Source: Undaria pinnatifida (taxonomy: Eukaryota > Sar > Phaeophyceae > Laminariales > Alariaceae). From it: 64,000 bases of DNA. The notes below the pieces were generated by a model. The model saw only the letters and a program-made list of their open reading frames with translations. It did no database searches and was not told the origin of the DNA. Numbering within the stretch: the first letter of the stretch is position 1; each line of letters starts with the position of its first letter. A program made the position numbers and the translations under genes. Positions 54,951-64,000 of this stretch are shown here, in pieces. The stretch covers positions 16,111,223-16,175,222 of the forward strand of contig JABAKD010000008.1 in the NCBI GenBank assembly GCA_012845835.1, in the 5' to 3' direction.

Positions 54951-57300
54951 CACCCAGCTCCTGGCGCACCACAGGACCACAGGTGTACCACTGCACTGCC
55001 GTATTGCTACTGCTATATTCTGCCGTTATGGATTGGTCGGTACGTACGTGCTGCTCCACTGCTGTTGTGCTGCTGTTGTATTGCTGTCATGGTGGGGTGC
55101 GACTGTCCAAGTCGCTTCGTACCGTCTCTTTCCCGTACACATGTGCCTGCAATTTTGTCGTACCGAGTTCGTGCTGTACGCTTTATTGTACCTATTTCGG
55201 GTCGAATTCCACCCCGTCCCCTAGCCACTTTCTTTTCAGTCAAAAGGAGTTGCCCAGCGACACCTCCTCCTTACGGGCACGGCAGCTTGCAGCCAAAGTT
55301 TTCTTCTTCGTACTCCTGTACCGTATGAGTCTCAGTTGCGTTAAGAGTACCCGCCGACTCGCGGCCGTTATGAATTGGTCGGTACGTGCTGCTCCACTGC
55401 TGTTGTACTGCTGTTGAGCTGCTGTGATCGTCTCTTCCCCGTAGTCATGTGCCTGCATTTTTGTCTTACCGAGTTCGTGTCGTACTCTTTGTCTTACCGA
55501 GTGCGAAAGGTAGATAATCGTAAAACAAGTGCAAATCCCACCCAGCTCCTGGCGTACCACAAGACCACAGGTGTACCACTGCACTGCCGTATTGCTACTA
55601 CTGCTGTATGCTGCCGTTATGCGTTGGTCGGTACGTGCTGCTCAACTGTTGTGATGCTGTTGTACTGCTGTGATGGTGGGGTGCGACTGTCTAAGTCCCT
55701 CCGTACCGTTTCTTTCCCGTAGACATGTGCCTGCACTTTTGTCGTACCGAGTTCGTGTCGTACTCTTTGTCTTACCGAATTCGGGTCGAAGTCCACCCCG
55801 TCGCCTAGCCATACCTTCTGTTTTTTCAGTCAAGAGGAGTTGCCTAGCGACACCTCCTTCTTACGGGCACTGCAGCTTGCAGCGAAAGTTTTCTTCATCG
55901 TACTCCTGTACCGTATGAGTCTCAGCTGCGGTATAAGTACCGGTCGACACGCGGCCGTTATAAATTGGTCGGTGCGTGCTGCTCCACTGCTGTTGTACTG
56001 CTGTTGAGCTGCTGTGATCGTCTTTTCCCCGTAGACATGTGCCTGCATTTTGGTCTCACCAAGTTCGTCTCGTACTATTTGCCCTACCGAGTTCGGGTCG
56101 ATGTCCACCCCGTCGCCTAGCGACACCTTCTTTTTTCTCAGTCAACAGGAGTTGCCTAGCGGCACGTCCTTCTTACGGGTTCTGCAGCTTGCAGCAAACG
56201 TTTTCGGCTCCTGTACCGTGTGCGTCTCAGTTACGGTGTAATAACCCGCCGACTCGCGGTAGCTCCTCCTTCCAAGTATTACGGGCTTTTTTGTGTTAAT
56301 TTGGCAGCTTTGCGGTACACCCGGCGACTAGCGGCAGCTTCTTCTTGAGAGTGTTGGGTGGTTCTTCAATTGCGCAGTCGACAAATTTTGCATAGCGCCA
56401 GCTTCTATTTAAGGTTGTGTACTGCATATGACACCGGTTGCAACTTGTGAGCGCCTTCCGCTGTTCCGTACGAGTCTCGGTTGCGGTAGACTACACCCCG
56501 CCGCCTAGCGGCACCTTCTTTTTCCATGTAATAGGCTGATCCTCAGCATCGCGGGAGACCGTCCAAGTCGCTCCGTACCGTCGCCTTGCCGTAGACATGT
56601 GCTTGCATTTTTGTCTTACCGAGTTCGTGTCGTACGCGTTGTCTTACCGAGTTCGGGTCGAAGTCCACCCCGTCGCTTAGCCACACCTTCGTTTTTTCAG
56701 TCAAGAGGAGTTACCCAGCGACACCTCCTTCTTTGGGGTATTGCAGCTTGCAGCAAAATATTTTTTCATCGTACTCCTGTACCGTATGAGTCTCAGTCGC
56801 AGTAAAAGTACCCGTCGACTCGCAACAGCTTCTCCCTTCAAGTATTAGGTTCTTTTCTAATTTGACAGCTTTGCGGTATACCCGTTGACTAGGGGCAGCT
56901 TCTTCTTCAGAGTGATGGGTCATGCTTCAACTTTTCGCAGCCGAAAGAGTAGCCTAGCGTTAGCTTCTATTTATGGTTATGTACTGCATATGAAACCGGT
57001 TGCAACTTGTGAGCGTTGTCCGCTGTTCCGTACGAGTCTCGGTTGCGGTAGACTATACCCCGTCGCCTAGCGACACCTTCTTCTTCAATGTAATAGGTTG
57101 ATCCTTAGTATTGCGGGCAACCGTCCAACTCGCTCCGTACCGTCTCTTTCGTAAACGTGTGAATTCGGGTCGAGGTTCATTCCGTCGGCTGGCGACACCT
57201 TCTTCTTTTTCAGTCGACAGAAGTTGCCCAGCGGCACCTCCGTCTTACCGGCACTGCAGCTTGGAGCAAAAGTTTTTTTGCCTGAAGAACAAGTGCTGGT
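54951..57300. repeat. Complex satellite-like array, units of ~310-590 bp
   Basis: The marker GTCAAxAGGAGTTGCCxAGCG-ACACCTCC occurs at about 55239, 55828, 56143, 56701 and 57213. The marker CCCAGCTCCTGGCGxACCAC occurs at 54951 and 55540 (589 bp apart). TTGGTCGGTACGTGCTGCTC occurs at about 55033, 55376, 55624 and 55965. Further common blocks: CGTACTCCTGTACCGTATGA, GTCTTACCGAGTTCG and CGTCGCCTAGC. Shorter sub-blocks are shuffled between units, like a higher-order array. Open frames are artefacts. Confidence 0.8.
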
Positions 57301-57539
57301 TTTGTTTATGATTGACCTTCAATACATGTTTTTTTTAACTTTCAAGGACGACTCCGTCTCCTGCTGGCATGCCACCTTTCCGAGGTTTACTCGCTTCGTC
57401 GGCTAACCGCCGATATAGTTCTCTTCCAAACTATCATCTTCTCCGACACAAATTGCACATCAACCTCTTGGTAGGAGTCATTACTAATCACTTTTACTTT
57501 CCTCTTCCTCACACCCTCTTGCACAACAATCATGAGTGT
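57301..57539. other. Spacer
   Basis: Nothing recognised. Confidence 0.4.
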
Positions 57540-58320
57540 TAGGCCGCCGAAGGCGGCGCCGCCCGATCCTTGTATTCATACATATGACTGTTTCCTCGCT
57601 CTCTTTTGCTCAAACGCCCCACCTAATATCGAAATCCGCCAAAGTAATAAATACTTCCACGCCCTGGATATCGCCTCATTATCTTTCTAGAGCCGTCCAT
57701 GCCGCCGCTGCAATTCCCACCCCGCCCCCCCCGCCCTCAACGCCCCCTTCTTCCCCACCACCTGCACCATCGCCTAGACCTAGCACCACGCGTATAGCAG
57801 GCCCCTACAGCTATGCGACCTAAAACCCTGCCCCCCCCCCCCCCCCGCCACATTTCCTCCCCCCTTCAACAAAAGAAGGATTTATAGTTTCCACGCACAA
57901 ATTGAGCTGCCCCACCCGTCCCCTCCCCTCCCTCCCCCCCTCCCGCCCCCCCCCTTTTGATAGAAATCAGCCCCCCACGTCCTTAAACACTCTGCCCGCC
58001 CCTCACCGGGTATTCGACTTACAGGATTCACTTGATAAACTGATGCATTTCCTTCCACAGCTGTCAGATTTTGTCTCTCTCTCGGAAACGGGTTTATAGT
58101 TTCCGCGCACAGAGTAACGAACATCACCCTGTTGACCTTGATAGCTACACTGTAGTTGTAAGGGGAGTCGCCGACCTATGTCCTTAATGAGAACTAACAA
58201 CCCGTAATTCGTGCGATCGGAGTATCATACACAGCTTCCATAGATGAGTTTTGACAAAGTTTTCGATCTCACCCCTGAAGTGTATTATATTTTTTAATAA
58301 TATACCTATGTATATCGATA
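57540..58320. repeat. Dispersed repeat, copy B (no gypsy, no MITE)
   Basis: Homologous to 700-825 joined to 5322-6190. At 57785-57825 it reads ACCACGCGTATAG directly followed by CAGGCCCCTACAGCTATGCG, whereas the other copy has the gypsy element at that point. At about 58030 CACTTGATAAACTG is continuous, whereas copy A carries the MITE there. C-rich runs at 57715-57760 and 57830-57850 are part of the repeat. Confidence 0.75.
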
Positions 58321-58649
58321 CATAATATGCGTCTCCTGGATTGTAAAGAACGCTCGTTTCATTACGACGGTAGGTGATACCCCGCCAACCTCCTTTAATA
58401 CAGCTGGCTTTCATCCTTCGAGTACGTTGTTCATACTTGACCACTCAATCGGTCGTACGCGGGAGGGGAGGGCGGCTCGTACTCATAGGCACATACGGCC
58501 CGTGACTGTCGGCTACTGTCTCAGTAGTATCTTTCTCCTGACGAATCCCATTTTCCGGTGGAGGGTAGAAGGCCGCGGGTTCCCGCACGCCGTGCCCGCT
58601 CTTCCTCTATTTGCTTATACCTCACGCAGTGTGCGCCGTCAGATCTCCG
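58321..58649. other. Spacer
   Basis: The plus frame 58427-58981 starts here but runs into the tandem array. No domain recognised. Confidence 0.35.
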
Positions 58650-60250
58650 TCTCGGGTGACGATGGAGGTGGTGTTTGGGAGAGGGGATGTTGCCGCGGTA
58701 TCTGCGACTCGTGCCAGCTCCGCCCCCGCCCCCCCCCCGTCCTGGGTGAGGGTATAAAGTCTAACACGATCGTGTCGACTGGCGCTTTCCTTTTCGCCGT
58801 CATACGCGGTTTTGCGCGGAGTAGGGTTTCTCTCGGTCCAGCGTACCTCTTCTTGGGGGAGTGTATGATGCCGCGGTGTCCGCCCCCTTCTCGGGTGAGC
58901 GTATCATGCCGCGGTGTCTGGTACAGCCATGCCCACCGCTTGGTTCTTTTCTGCCGCCACACGCTGTCGTGCGAGAGCTAGGTTTCTCTCGTTTGAGTTT
59001 ACCCCTCCCTTGGGTGAGTGTATGGTGCCGTAGTGTCTGGCTTAACCGTGCCCACTTGCTCTTTGCTTTTTGCCGCCACCCGCAGTTATGTGCGCTCCAA
59101 TTTCTCTTTTTTTATCTACCGCCACACGCTATTGTGCGCGAGCTACGTTCTCTCTCGCCACACTCTGTTGTGCACGACATAGGCCTTTCCTTCGAACGTA
59201 TCTCACCCTCTCGGATAAGTGTATGGTACCGCGGTGCCTAGCACAACAGTGCCCACTTGCTCTTTCTTTCTGCTGCTTTCAGCGGCCACACCCTGGTTCG
59301 CGCTAGTCAATTGTTCATTCCTTTCTGCCGCTGCACGCTGTTATGCGCGATCAGGTCCTATCTTGGTTGAGCGCACCCCCTTCTCGGGTGTGCGTATGAT
59401 GCCGCAGTCTCTGCCATTATTTCGGGTGAGTGTATGATGCCGCGGTGTCTGGCACAGCCGTGCCCATTTGGTGGTTTTCTTTCTGCGGTTACACACTTTT
59501 TTACACAAGCTAGGTTTCACTCGATTGAGTGTTACCCGTCGTCGGGTGAGTGCATGACACCGCGGTGGCTGGCACAGCCGTGCCCACGTTTCTTCTCTCT
59601 CTGCCGTCACACGCTATTGTGCGCGAGCTAGGTTCCTTTCGGTTGAATCCATGACGTAGTGCTGTCGGGCACAGCAGTGCATGCCCTCCTGCACTTCCGC
59701 CGCCAGACAGTGTTGTAGGCAAGAAGAGAGATCATGTGGGCAGTTTACGTTCTCTCGTTTAAGTGTATGATGCCACGGTGTCTGGCGCAGCTGTTCCCTC
59801 CCTACTTCTATATTATATTTTTTCTCCCTTTCTCATATTTTTTTAACATTAGATGATACAAGTAACTCTCTCTTTTCTTGTTGCTATTGAAATCAGGTTG
59901 AATTTTAGAATGGTACAGTGCTGTGGTGGCTGGCACGGCTGTGCCCGCTCGCCCGCTCTCTCCCTGCCAATGGAGTACACACACCGATGCCCTTTAGTTA
60001 TGTTGCTGTATATGGCAGTCTCTTGGGTTGTTGTTTGGAGCGGTACGATTCTGCGGTGTCTGCCAGATCAGGGTGGTTTCCATCTGGCCGCATTATGCGT
60101 TCTCACGCGGATGTGTATTTGGGGTGCTGGATACAGCAGTATCTCATCTCGCGCTCATAGGTTGGCTGTCGATGTGATTGATACGACGCTGCGGTGTCTG
60201 GCACGGCTATGCCCGCTGCTTATGCTAGTTGCATGCAACACGCCATCTTG
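58650..60250. repeat. Degenerate array built on GCCGCGGTGTCTGGCACAGC
   Basis: The motif GTGTATGATGCCGCGGTGTC-TGGCACAGCCGTGCCCA occurs at about 58862, 58905, 59019, 59219, 59429, 59549, 59649, 59764, 59908, 60044 and 60181, with increasing decay to the right. Between motifs come TTCTGCCGCCACACGCTxTTGTGCGCG, AGCTAGGTTTCTCTCG and TTGGGTGAG. TGGCAC-AGCC-GTGCC can form a short hairpin. Decayed echoes (GATACGGCTGTACC) reach about 60640. Confidence 0.8.
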
Positions 60251-61388
60251 GACTAGCTCCAGTTGCTGGATACGGCTATATTCGGTATATTTCCTTTTTA
60301 CTGCTGTTTCACGCATGTGAGGCTGCTTTGACTCGCATAGCTCGTGTCCACGTGCTTTACGGCTTGTGTGCGCCCGCCGTTGTGCATCGGAAGCGCGGTG
60401 GTTTCTGCTTGAACTGCTAGATATTGCTGTCTCTGCTGTTGTCTAATTTAGTTGCGGAGGATACGTAGTACAACGCCACGTAGTCAAGCTCGGTTGTGTC
60501 CGCTTTCTCTGCGGAATGCGTGCACACGGTGTTGTGTGTTCGTCATGCTGGGCTTGCACTAGACGTGCAGGATACGGCTGTACCGGCTCTGTCCTATGTT
60601 GCCGTGGCCGACGTTGATCTGCTCGATACGGCTGTACCCGCCGCTCTCTCCTTTGTTGCGGTGGTTGACACGACGGCGTATGTATGCTGTCTGCCATTTT
60701 ACACACGGGAGGGAGTTTTTCTTTGCTCCTGCAACTGTATGTGCTCAATTTTCCGTAGCTGCTCGAATGGTACGATGAGTCGGGGTCTGGCGAAATTATA
60801 GTATGCGCTGTTGTCATGATAGTGGTTCAGCGACAGTTTCAGCAGCAAATCGTCGCCAAGATTAGGGGCTGGCAAAACATGACTGGTGATTACATTGAGT
60901 ACGACTTCGAGTTCGCCATGCTGTCGGCCTCTGTGCATTTTATCTTCCCTACGGTAAACACGGACTGCTGGAACACTGGTTAGTAGGATGTTGTCGGTCA
61001 TTTCAGTGCACAAAATTCACTACAGGCGTTGAGACGGCCTGGGTTTGCCATCATAACTCCGTTTTCTGGCGTTTATTTCACTTCATTCATGATTAGGCGA
61101 TCATGTATGGGTCTACTGGTATTCTTTACCTCGACCGGCTTGGGGATGTGAGGGAACGTCTTCCTCTCCCCCGTTCTTCATACTCACTCTTGCAGAGACT
61201 TCGGACTGAGCTCATTTGTGGAGCCTGCATGGCTCGGACGCACATATATACCCTCAAACACCAACGTTGTACGTAGTCAATTTATGTGTACTGTACGTAC
61301 ATAGTAGGATACTAACGTACCTCACTGCAGTATTCACAATTTCAGTACTGTATGAGTATACTTGTAGATACACCGGCTCCGGCACTAC
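60251..61388. other. Unassigned DNA
   Basis: 60250-60700 is probably the decayed tail of the preceding array. 60800-61380 shows no gene, repeat or RNA signal that I can support. Confidence 0.35.
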
Positions 61389-63040
61389 TTGAATTTTGCC
61401 TGGAAGCTTATAAAAGCTTCCGTGGAAGCTTTCACCGCTTTCATGGAAGCTTCCATGGAATATATGGAAGCTATGGAAGCTTCAATGGAAGCTTCAATGA
61501 AAGCGTCAATGGAAACAATTGAAGCGGTGGAACCTTCCGCGGAAGCTTCCATGAAATATATGGAAGATATGAAAGCTTCCACGTACTTACCTTTCACAGG
61601 AATTTCCACGAAAGCTTCTTACGGAAACTTCCACGAAAGCTTCCATGGGAATAATATCCACGAAAGCTTCCATGGAAGCTTTCATGGAAGTAATGGAAGC
61701 TTTCGCGGAAGTTTTGGAATCTCCCATGAAAGATATGGAAAAACTGAAATCTTGCACCGACGTAACTGCCACGGGAGCTTCCACGAAAGCTTCCACGAAA
61801 GCTTCCGTGGAAGTAACTCCCACGAAAGCTTCCATGGAAGCTTTCATGGAAGTAATGGAAGCCTTCGCGGAAGTCATGGAAGCTTTCATAGAAGTAACTT
61901 CTACGGAAGCTTTCATGGCAGCTTCCATGGAAGCTTCCACGGAATATATGGAAGATATTAAAGTTCCCACCGACGTAACTTCCACGGTAGCTTCCACGAA
62001 AGTTTCCACAAAAGCTTCCATGGTAGTAACTTCCACGAATGCCTCCATGGAATTTTTCATGGAAGTGATGGAGGCTTTCGTGGAGGTATAGAATCTTTCA
62101 TGAAAGTAACTTCTACGGAAGTCTTTATGGAAGCTTCCGTATAAGCTTCCATGAAAGTTATGGAGGATATGAAAGCTTTCACGGAAGCAACTTCCACGGG
62201 AGCTTTCTCGAACGCTTCCACGAAAGCTTCCATGGAAGTAACGTCCTCTAAATCTTCCACGAAAGCGTTCATGGAAGTAATGGAAGCTTTCGCGGAAGTT
62301 AAGAAAGTTTGCATGGAAGTAATAGAAGCTTTCGCGGAAGTTAGAAAAGCTTGTATGGAAGTAACTTCCACAGAAGTCTTCATGGAAGCTTCCGTGAAAG
62401 TCTCCGTGGTATATGCGAAAGACATGAAAGCTTCCACGGAAGTAACGTCCACGGAAGCGTTCATGGGATCTTCCGCAAGCTTCCGTGGAAGCTTCCATGG
62501 AAAATATGGGAGATATGAAAGCTTCCGTGGAAGCACATTCCACGGGAGCTTCCACGAACGCTTCCACGAAAGCTTCCATGGAAGTAATGGAAGTTTCGCG
62601 GAAGTAATGGAATCTTCCATGGATGTGGAAGTTACTTCCAGTGAAGCTTATGGTTAGGGTGAAGGTTGGGGTTAGGGTTAGGGTTAGGATTAGGGTTAGG
62701 ATTAGGTTGCTTCCGTGAAAGCCTCCGTGCAAGTTGCTTCAGCGGAAGCTTCCGTGAAAGCTTTCATGGAGGCTTCCGTTGAAGTTACTTCCGTGGAAGC
62801 TTCTGTGGAAGCTGTTTCCGTGGAAGTTTCCGTGGAAATTACTTCCGTAGAATCTTAGTTGCTTCCGTGAAAGGTTTCGTGTATGTTTCCGTGGAAGTTG
62901 CTTCCGTGGAAGCTTGCGTGGAAGCTTTCGAGGAAGCTTCTATGGAAGCTGTCATGGAAGCTTTCACGGCATGGACGCGCGGAAGCTTCCATGAAAGTTT
63001 CCATGCTTACATGGAAGCTTTCACGAGCTTCCACCAATAA
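61389..63040. repeat. Palindromic minisatellite of GGAAGCTTCC units, open on both strands
   Basis: Built from TGGAAGCTTCCA and variants (TCCACGAAAGCTTCCATGG, GAAGTAATGGAAGC). The core TGGAAGCTTCCA equals its own reverse complement. Because the spacing is mostly a multiple of three, long frames exist on both strands: plus 61389-61961, 61645-62091 and 62151-62657, minus 61587-62732 (381 codons) and 62057-62620. Both encode runs of Glu-Ala-Ser-Met/Thr/Val with Phe/His-rich shadows. To the right of 62708 the units change to TTGCTTCCGTGGAAGC. I do not call a protein-coding gene. Confidence 0.9.
62653..62707 (+). repeat. Interstitial TTAGGG-type telomere-like tract
   Basis: Four exact TTAGGG units and three TTAGGA/TTAGG variants in 55 bases, with one TGAAGGTTGGGG interruption. 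It sits inside the palindromic array, at the point where unit type changes. Confidence 0.85.
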
Positions 63041-63841
63041 TGCAGATAGTGCAGGTGGCCTGTTTCGCGGTTCATAATACCACTGTTCAATGTTTATCTC
63101 GAGGTCTTTGGCAGGAGTGAATATGCTTTCCCGGTGCCATGATCTTCATACATATCGCAGCACCCTGGTTGATCGAGGAATTTTGTATATTCAAAATCGA
63201 TATACGAACGTTCTATTCTCGGCAATGACTTCTATGTGGTCACCGACGTTGGTCTCTATGCCTTAAGCGGTGGAGCCAAGTGCTCGTTGGTCCTTTCTTG
63301 AAGAACATGATGATCCGGGTGGTTAGCGTCGATTTGAAGGTTTCAAGACTTCGCTGGATGACTCCTCCGCTCTCCGCTCTGAATATTTCCGCGCCACTCC
63401 TCTCGCCCGTAATTTTTGGTTTATTGTACGGCAGTATCGATAACTGTTGATGTTCTTTGCCTTGTGGCTTTAATTCGTCCTGTTTTTTGGAACACCCACG
63501 GAGCTATATGGTTCACTTTTGTTGCTGATTGTTTCACGCCGAACGATGCCAGTGAGAGCCCTCCTCTCGGGGCAGCGTCCCTGGGCACGGTCGCAACGGT
63601 CTGAGACCGTGTGCAGTTTCCGTTGTTTTGCCGCGGTTGAAAGACAAATATTTCGGACAAAGGTTTGGACTCCCTCTGTTTCCTTGACACTTATGGAAAC
63701 GATATTATCATGGTGGTAAAGTATCTTGCCTAGGCGTGGGTTGTGCGGGCAACAACGCGTGCCCAGCGGGATCCTTGTGCACCCACATGACACGACTGTT
63801 TATACCCGCTAAGGAATTGTCTTCAGTTAAACTGGCAATGA
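63041..63841. other. Unassigned DNA
   Basis: Short frames only (63416-63604 plus, 63470-63793 minus). None is recognised. Confidence 0.35.
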
Positions 63842-64000
63842 AACGCGAAATGGGAAGAATGGGACCTCGTCCGCCGGAGAGCCAATCCGGGCTTGAGCCC
63901 ACTGACAGATTTGTATCGGGAAATCTCGTCCGAGGTGCAGAAAATCGAGGTCAATCGGGCTGCATCTGTGTTGGAGAACACCATCATCGGTCTTCGCAGC
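63842..64000 (+). CDS. Possible exon running off the right edge
   Basis: A stop at 63839-63841 is followed by 53 open codons to the window end with protein-like content (ANPGLSPLTDLYREISSEVQ, then KIEVNRAASVLENTIIGLRS). There is no start codon, so it would be an internal exon. No convincing splice acceptor was found. A competing frame is also open, so the call is weak. Confidence 0.3.

Noticed and set aside
62653-62707. TTAGGG tract as a true chromosome end
   Set aside because: It is short, degenerate and internal, with array DNA on both sides.
61587-62732. 381-codon minus-strand frame, the longest in the window, as a protein gene
   Set aside because: It lies wholly in the palindromic GGAAGCTTCC array and crosses the TTAGGG tract (reading ILTLTLT). 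Comparable frames exist on the other strand, so openness follows from the repeat.

Overview
The window is eukaryotic, repeat-dominated nuclear DNA. It has GT-AG introns, two decayed LTR retrotransposons with coding remnants (one Ty3/gypsy, one Ty1/copia), a third LTR element with no recognisable coding, several non-LTR (LINE) fragments, a PIF/Harbinger-type transposase pseudogene, a MITE and many minisatellite or satellite-like arrays. No operons, tRNA, rRNA or CRISPR arrays are visible. A short interstitial TTAGGG-type tract and the flavour of the gypsy, Harbinger and LINE proteins, which I associate from memory with stramenopile algae such as brown algae, suggest an algal nuclear genome. That assignment is inference.

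Layout. 1-425: a 184-bp tandem repeat. 826-5321: a gypsy element with 269-bp LTRs, lacking reverse transcriptase, inserted into a dispersed repeat. A second copy of that repeat, without the gypsy insertion, lies at about 57540-58320. 8261-9416: a 581-bp tandem duplication. 10650-12340: a G-run-rich ~146-bp array. 12632-13952 (minus): a broken Harbinger transposase. 14093-14760: a 317-bp duplication. 15745-21956: a degenerate copia element with 269-bp LTRs in which Gag zinc knuckle, protease, integrase, RT and RNase H remnants can be followed in order. 22960-24060: a degenerate satellite. 24249-29778: a 5.5-kb LTR element with 455/459-bp LTRs, a primer-binding site complementary to a tRNA 3' end and a polypurine tract, but no recognisable gag or pol (LARD-like). 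31140-32600: a dispersed tandem repeat.

The best candidate for a cellular gene is on the minus strand at 35334-37423. It shows several GT-AG junctions that join in phase and encodes a probable membrane protein with a repetitive Ser/Thr/Asp-rich tail. Two places need a one-base correction in G5 runs, so it is either a young pseudogene or carries sequence errors.

39978-50165 is a cluster of LINE fragments sharing one 3' end that finishes in (CAA)n. It includes a 5'-truncated copy with a mutated RT and an inverted pair of 3' ends. 52070-60250 holds four more tandem arrays, a 247-bp MITE with a near-perfect 22-bp terminal inverted repeat, and the second copy of the gypsy target repeat. 61389-63040 is a remarkable array built on a palindromic 12-mer centred on GGAAGCTTCC. 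It is open on both strands and holds the TTAGGG tract. The last ~160 bases may be an exon continuing past the window.

Functionally this looks like a graveyard of nested, tandemly expanded mobile DNA. No autonomous element here appears intact. Boundaries of degenerate repeats are approximate because they were read by eye.
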